A program made the translations under genes and the position numbers. The notes beneath the pieces are model-generated. The model made no database searches and had not been told where the DNA came from. It worked only from the letters and a program-made list of their open reading frames with translations. Shown here in pieces: positions 58,501 through 64,000 of a stretch of DNA of 64,000 nucleotides; the stretch's first letter is position 1; every line of letters starts with the position of its first letter. Location: the NCBI GenBank assembly GCA_930367205.1, contig OV884011.1:107995139-108059138 (forward strand). Direction: 5' to 3'. The DNA is from Acanthosoma haemorrhoidale. Taxonomy: Eukaryota; Arthropoda; Insecta; Hemiptera; Acanthosomatidae.

Positions 58501-61500
58501 TGTAAGGAGGTTATTAAAGAACAAACTCTTGCAAAACTGTTTTTCATGGATGTACGCATCACCACTTTTCGTGAAAATCAAAACCGTTCGCCCTTTTGTC
58601 ACGTCGGTCCGTTGTTTATAGGCCATTAAGAGCGATGACAGGCGTATTATTCTCCGAGCAGAAGAACGATACGACATCACAGATAAGAGTGGTCCATTAA
58701 GGATGAATGAGATAGATTGTTAATTAGCTGTGACTAAAGATACGCCGGCAATTCATCGGCTGTAGAATAAGATCCACATCGATATTTCAGACTGATGAAT
58801 ATGGTAATTGTTTCCTGTTATGATGTATAGACTTGTCTGAGGATTGAATTTAATAAAAAAAATGTTTCCTAGTTACATTTGTCAATTATTTTACAATGTT
58901 CTATTGAGTCTTTTTTGGCCCAAGACTAATTTAGGTGACCAAAGAAGTTAACGACTACTACACCATATGATATCCGCATTATTTTACTGACATTTCAGAA
59001 CTGCATGAAAGCTCTAGTCGGTTAAATTCACAAGTAATCGTTGGTTTGATGACTCTTAAAAAACGCAAATTCAGTATTTTTGACAGTTTTACTTAGGACT
59101 TGTAATTATTAAAATAATTATTAAATATTTTACGGCCTGAATTAAACTTCGGCTTCAAAACCCAACTTATGAATTAAATGAGCAAATAGTTTTGAATATT
59201 CTAAAAAAATAATTTGTGTAGGTATAGGTTACTTAATTTTCCTTAAATCCTTTTGCAGGGGGAATATTGTAATTTGTAATTATTTTATTGTATTACTTTT
59301 TTTAGAACTTTTAAAGGCACATGGCCAACCGATAAGCGCTGAGATCCTTCCAGCTGCACCCATTATATTTATGCCGTTAAAATATTATCATTCACATTGA
59401 GTAGGCAATATGACCAGTAGCTGAAATTACATCACATTATTTCATGCTGGTTTGTCCTCTTTAACTGAATGAATAATTCAACCGGCCCGTCTCAGTTAAC
59501 CGTCTCTTATTTTTGACTGAGTGCCTGGGCATTTTTCGTCTTGTTAGGATTTACAAAAATAAAATATTTTCTAATTTGCGTTTTATGAATATTTTCTTTA
59601 TGAGTCTTTATCTAACGCGTTTGCACCAACTTATTACTGTCAGTATTTTATATGCTTCTGTAATATAATATAATCAAGCTCTAACTGCACGGTATGTATG
59701 CTTGCCCACGCATGAGGCTAATGAATTCGTTCCGAGAAAACAAAATAGAGAAAAGCCATGTAAGCCGACTTGTACATAAAAGCGGTCTCCTGCATGCCCT
59801 GATATATTTCGACCACGTCCTCACTGGCCTTCGCAGGAGACTGAACTCAAGAGCAGGAAAATTGCTCGGTCCACGACTCATGGAGACAGGTACGCCTTTT
59901 GACTAATTTGGGATTTAGACCTGTAATTTTTTTTTCTTCCAACAGTCACAATCGTAGTATTGTAAAATTTTAAGATTGTAAAATCTCACAAATTCTTAAA
60001 AATATTGTATTGCTGCACCGGGGAGCATACTCGATCCGTAGATTACGCGCAGTAGGGCAAATTTGAAACTACTGAATAGAGCGACAAGTTAATGCATCGA
60101 AATTTAAGTATACTATCCTGAGACATACGCAAAAACCTCAGAGAATTTCAATCCTATTTTTTGGAAAACTCAACAATTACCTTTCATAAGACGACAACGT
60201 CGGTGGGTTACAGATTATACCGTAATATGTTTAATTTTTTATATGAGTATTTGTGAGATTGATTCATTGACAACAAGAAGAATTTTATCACAGTTCATGC
60301 AAAATTTAATATACTTTGAACAAAAACGATTAAAAGTAAACTTAATCGAGGTTATAATTTTCATTTCATCCTCAGAGCAGCAGGTATGAAAATGTACATT
60401 ATAAATCATTTCATAGAAATAGTTAGTAAAATTCATTTTTGATTAGTGAGTATATATTGGCATTGCTTGTCGGGATAGACAAGAAGTATTGATTTTGAAA
60501 TAGTCTTCTTCTCGAATTTAAATTATTATTTATATTTCAATTTGCTGTGTTAGCAGTCCTCTTCAAAGTATGCATGTATCCGTGTTATATATTGCATCTT
60601 CCAACTAGCTAATTTTTATCAAATTCATTGTCTGATAATCAATATTTCATCTACTAGATGGTTTCAACATAGAACTAGAATTTTTTTTGATAGCCTGAAA
60701 CAGTTTCCTTAACCAAAACATCAATGTGCTGGAGCCGTTGGCTTGCTTTGATTGCTAATTAAATTTATGTCTAACATTGACAGACGGTGGGATTACCTGT
60801 AGGTAGCCAACCTAACCTCCATGTCATGATTTGCCCAAGTACAAAAGGATGTATAGTATTTTTGCGAATTGAATAAATAGTTTTTCTAAAGTGGAATGAA
60901 ATAGTTTTTAATTTGATCATGGCTTCCTTGAAGATTGACTGAAAATGTCTAAAATATTGGTCTTTCAAAATGAAGTGTTTCATTAATTTTCATTGAATTT
61001 CAAATCGATCAGCTATTTGACGAATCGGTTGATCAGGTTTATCTTGGCATTTCCTCTAATAATTCCTGCAAGAAGCTGCCCCAGAACAGCAGAGAAGACG
61101 GATAAGAGTCGTGAAGAAGACACCAGACGAGGAGAGAGATAGAGAGAGAGGGACGTACACACAGCACTCGGCTCAAATGCAAATGGCCGATCCATTCCCA
61201 CGATCTTATCTCTGTGTAGTTTGGGAGGGCCGCTGTACTCGCCTCGTTTTCGGCACACTGCCTCACAGTCTTCATCTCTTCGTGTCCGTCCATCTGTCCG
61301 TCCGTCAGAAATAAACTTCTGAAGGCCTACTTTGGTCCAATGTGCTAAGGTATTACATCAATTAGCAAGCTCATCTACGGGTCATCGGCCTGAAATCTGA
61401 GAATTCCTGTATGGTTTTCAGGGATTTTTTCCCTTGAAATTTACCCGTTGGTATATTGATTCGATGTAATTAAATAATATTTCGTCGTAATAGTTAATGA

Positions 61501-64000
61501 TTAAAGGCGCAGGTTCTTGGGAACGGCTCATAAAGCAGACCAGCTGTAGGATTTGCAACTCGCCACGCAGCTTGAGATTTTTTTACAAACATAACTGCTT
61601 ATATCCTGTAAGCACAGTTAGCTTTGTGACACCCAAAAGTAATTTTTACTTGTTTATTCTTATTATTTTATTTGTTTGTTTAAGGGTATTGTTTGTCCAC
61701 ATGCATACGTTAAATTTCTTGATTTTGGTTTCATAACAACGATTTTGTTTTATAACAATTATTTTAACTTTTATTACCATATCATTGTGCTGAAAAGAAT
61801 TTTCAACCAGAAGAGAAACAGCAACTATTCATTATGTGGATCCGATTGAGGACGATATTTTTTTTTTTTTATTGTTTACTTGCAGTTAATTTAAGCCTGT
61901 TCAGGTTAGGTAAGGCGGAATATCATATTAAGAGTCACCAACTATAATAACGAAAGTAAAATACAATTCACGGTTACTACTGCTTAGGCTCACACCTATA
62001 ACTATTAATAATCAATATAGGAGTAGCTCCATCGAAGCTCTGAAGATCAACGGAGGTTTTTAGATTAGAGGATGACAAAGATTCATGCATAAAAAACTAA
62101 ATTGACAGGAAGTATATATTACAAGGAAACTATAGTTTAGCTAGTTGACAGTGGAGTAATGGTAAAGTAATGCGCGTGTTTCTATTTTCCCTGGTTCTAT
62201 GGCTCCTTGGGTCATTTTGACATCACCACGATTGTCCTGGCATATGCACGTGGCTTAGTATGTTTAGTGTTCCATGCGCAAGACATTCGAACAAGTATGC
62301 TTAAATTGCAGCCAGGACTCTAATAGACTGAGTTTAGCATGATTGACGAGTTAGCATGCGCTGCGGTGACAACTTCGGTTACCATTCCGGTTTCCTCTGT
62401 GAGGTATGGGTCTGGTTAGTCCATTCAGCCGCGTGAATGAATATACTAATAAGGAAGTAACAAACGGAGTTAAGAAGGAAATAGAGGTGAAAGGTTGTTA
62501 GCTAGCGTCAAACACGCTTTAGCACCTCAGTGCCACCTAGCAACAACAACCTTCGGTCGGCCCTACCACTCCACGAAACAATGGACGCCATGAAATTTCT
62601 GCACAGGATGTTTCAGACACATTACACTATGTCCTTCTATACTACTGCGTAATATCCCTTAAATATTGAATATTTTTCAAATTAAGTTTTAAACTCTAGT
62701 AGAATTTCCTAGTAACGTCTAACTGGACCACCTAGCGGTCCCCTGAGACCAAAGTAGAGTGAAGATTCGTCAGTACCCACACTAATTTGGAAGCAGATGA
62801 AGCGGTATTACAAGACGGGGCAAGGCAGGTGGGCCGGGCAATCCTCAGCCGAATTAGAGGTAATTCTGGAGCACGGTCCACACGAGGGCAGATGTCTGGG
62901 TCTCCGTTAATTTGGACTGTTCGCAGGTGCCTCCGCTGCCGAGTGAGTAGTACAGGTGTACTCCGGCACCTGCTGATAGCCTTTATCAGCTGATAGTGCA
63001 ACAGTAAATGGCCAGTGCAGTAGCCTTTAGGTACGCTCATCGGAATGCAATATGACTAGGTCAACTAATAATATAACCTTATATTTAGCTTTTACAAAAG
63101 TCCTTTAAACAACTTATATCACTAAAAATGTAACTTATTTCATAGCTTACATTGACTAATCAATTAGTTATTATTCACGGTCATTTAAGGCACTACCAGA
63201 AAAAAAAAATGTGTGAAGGTGAACTTTGTTCAGTAGAGAAGTATTGAAATACAAAGCAGCACTTGGGTTCAAACACTTTAATGTTGTACATACTTGTGCA
63301 ATATATGCATGTGGCCGACCACATAGGATTATGTTGTACAACAAGGGATCCTAACGTCACCTTGATTATATTGTTTTCCGAAACAAACTAATTTTAAGTA
63401 AAGAGAATATTTTTAATAATCTATTAGATGAATAGGAACTCGAGATAAATTTCGTGTGTCAAAAACTCCGTTCACTGTTAATGCAAATCAATTTTATAGC
63501 AATATTTATTTTTGAACACTATATTTTTTCTTTATCTATATTTTGGCACAAAGGGTGATAAAAGGATTGTAATTTGTAATTAAACAAAGTAGCAGGAGAA
63601 CCTACCCATGGAATATTTGCCTGAGACAATGCACGGAAAGAGGTCCCATTTGCAACAAAAAATATTTTTAATTAGTATGTTTAAAGACTGATGCCACAAC
63701 GTAATTGTGAAACGGCCGTGTCCCTTGCATGGTTAGGTCGTCTCGCCTTTTCTTAATTGCACATGGATTTTCAGTGCTCGAGTTAAAGATTATTTGCGTA
63801 GCACAAACATTTTTTTTTTCTTTTTTTTTTTAATATATAATTTACGAAATATTCCCTTGGCCAAGAGGGACTTCCGGAGCTGGCAATTTCCGGCGGGAAG
63901 AGCTGATACTATCAGTACGTAGTTTGGAGAGATGCGGTCATTAATTATATATCATATATCGATATATACGTACCTAGCCACTGCTAACAATATCTGCCAT
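55527..64000. other. srp: Upstream flank or first intron of the GATA gene
   Basis: Because the exon at 55278-55526 starts mid-codon after an acceptor, the DNA just right of it is intron. No further exon, start codon context or promoter was recognised up to 64000. Complex GC-richer patches lie at 56690-57010, 61070-61320 and 62720-63050. A TATCGATA palindrome sits at 63957-63964. The first exon(s) may be beyond the window. Confidence 0.5.

Noticed and set aside
59681..59906. Overlapping ORFs of 66-70 codons on both strands
   Set aside because: Equal open frames on both strands, no recognisable family, no splice context.
62732..63040. 102-codon minus ORF, considered as an upstream GATA exon
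   Set aside because: No GATA N-terminal motif and no matching phase-1 donor seen; a plus-strand ORF overlaps it equally well.

Overview
This 64 kb window looks like one developmental-regulator locus in an AT-rich arthropod, most likely insect, genome. It has very low coding density, long introns, long (AG)n arrays, many homopolymer tracts and several short inverted-repeat elements. There are no operons, rRNA, intact tRNA or CRISPR arrays.

The only gene I can support is a GATA transcription factor on the minus strand, read from right to left. Three internal exons are recognisable: 55278-55526 carries an FTFPPTPP motif, 54180-54329 is the linker ahead of the fingers, and 32931-33076 is the complete N-terminal GATA zinc finger. 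All three have consensus splice sites, and their phases join without a break to give the family-typical [12 protein letters not shown] junction. The finger sequence ([18 protein letters not shown]) belongs to the GATA1/2/3 class, which points to the insect serpent (srp) gene rather than pannier. The intron between linker and N-finger is 21.1 kb. The first exon(s) and the C-terminal finger exon were not found by eye. The 5' exons probably lie to the right (above 55526, possibly beyond the window). The C-finger exon probably lies left of position 1, which would make 1-32930 intronic.

Layout: 1-443 is an inverted-repeat element; 444-32930 is non-coding and holds a 240-bp (AG)n array, degraded tRNA-like SINE candidates, poly-G tracts and GC-rich islands; 32931-33076 is the N-finger exon; 33077-54179 is the giant intron, with a hAT-type MITE (38612-38871), a 100-bp-arm foldback element (50017-50376) and a local duplication (49328-49452 copied at 50382-50477); 54180-55526 holds two exons around a 948-bp intron; 55527-64000 is the upstream flank or first intron with no recognisable exon.

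The GC-rich islands in otherwise AT-rich non-coding DNA are candidate cis-regulatory modules. The one at 25040-25320 combines GAGAG, Sp1/KLF-like and Pho/YY1-like motifs, as Polycomb response elements do. All analysis was by eye; no alignment or database search was run.
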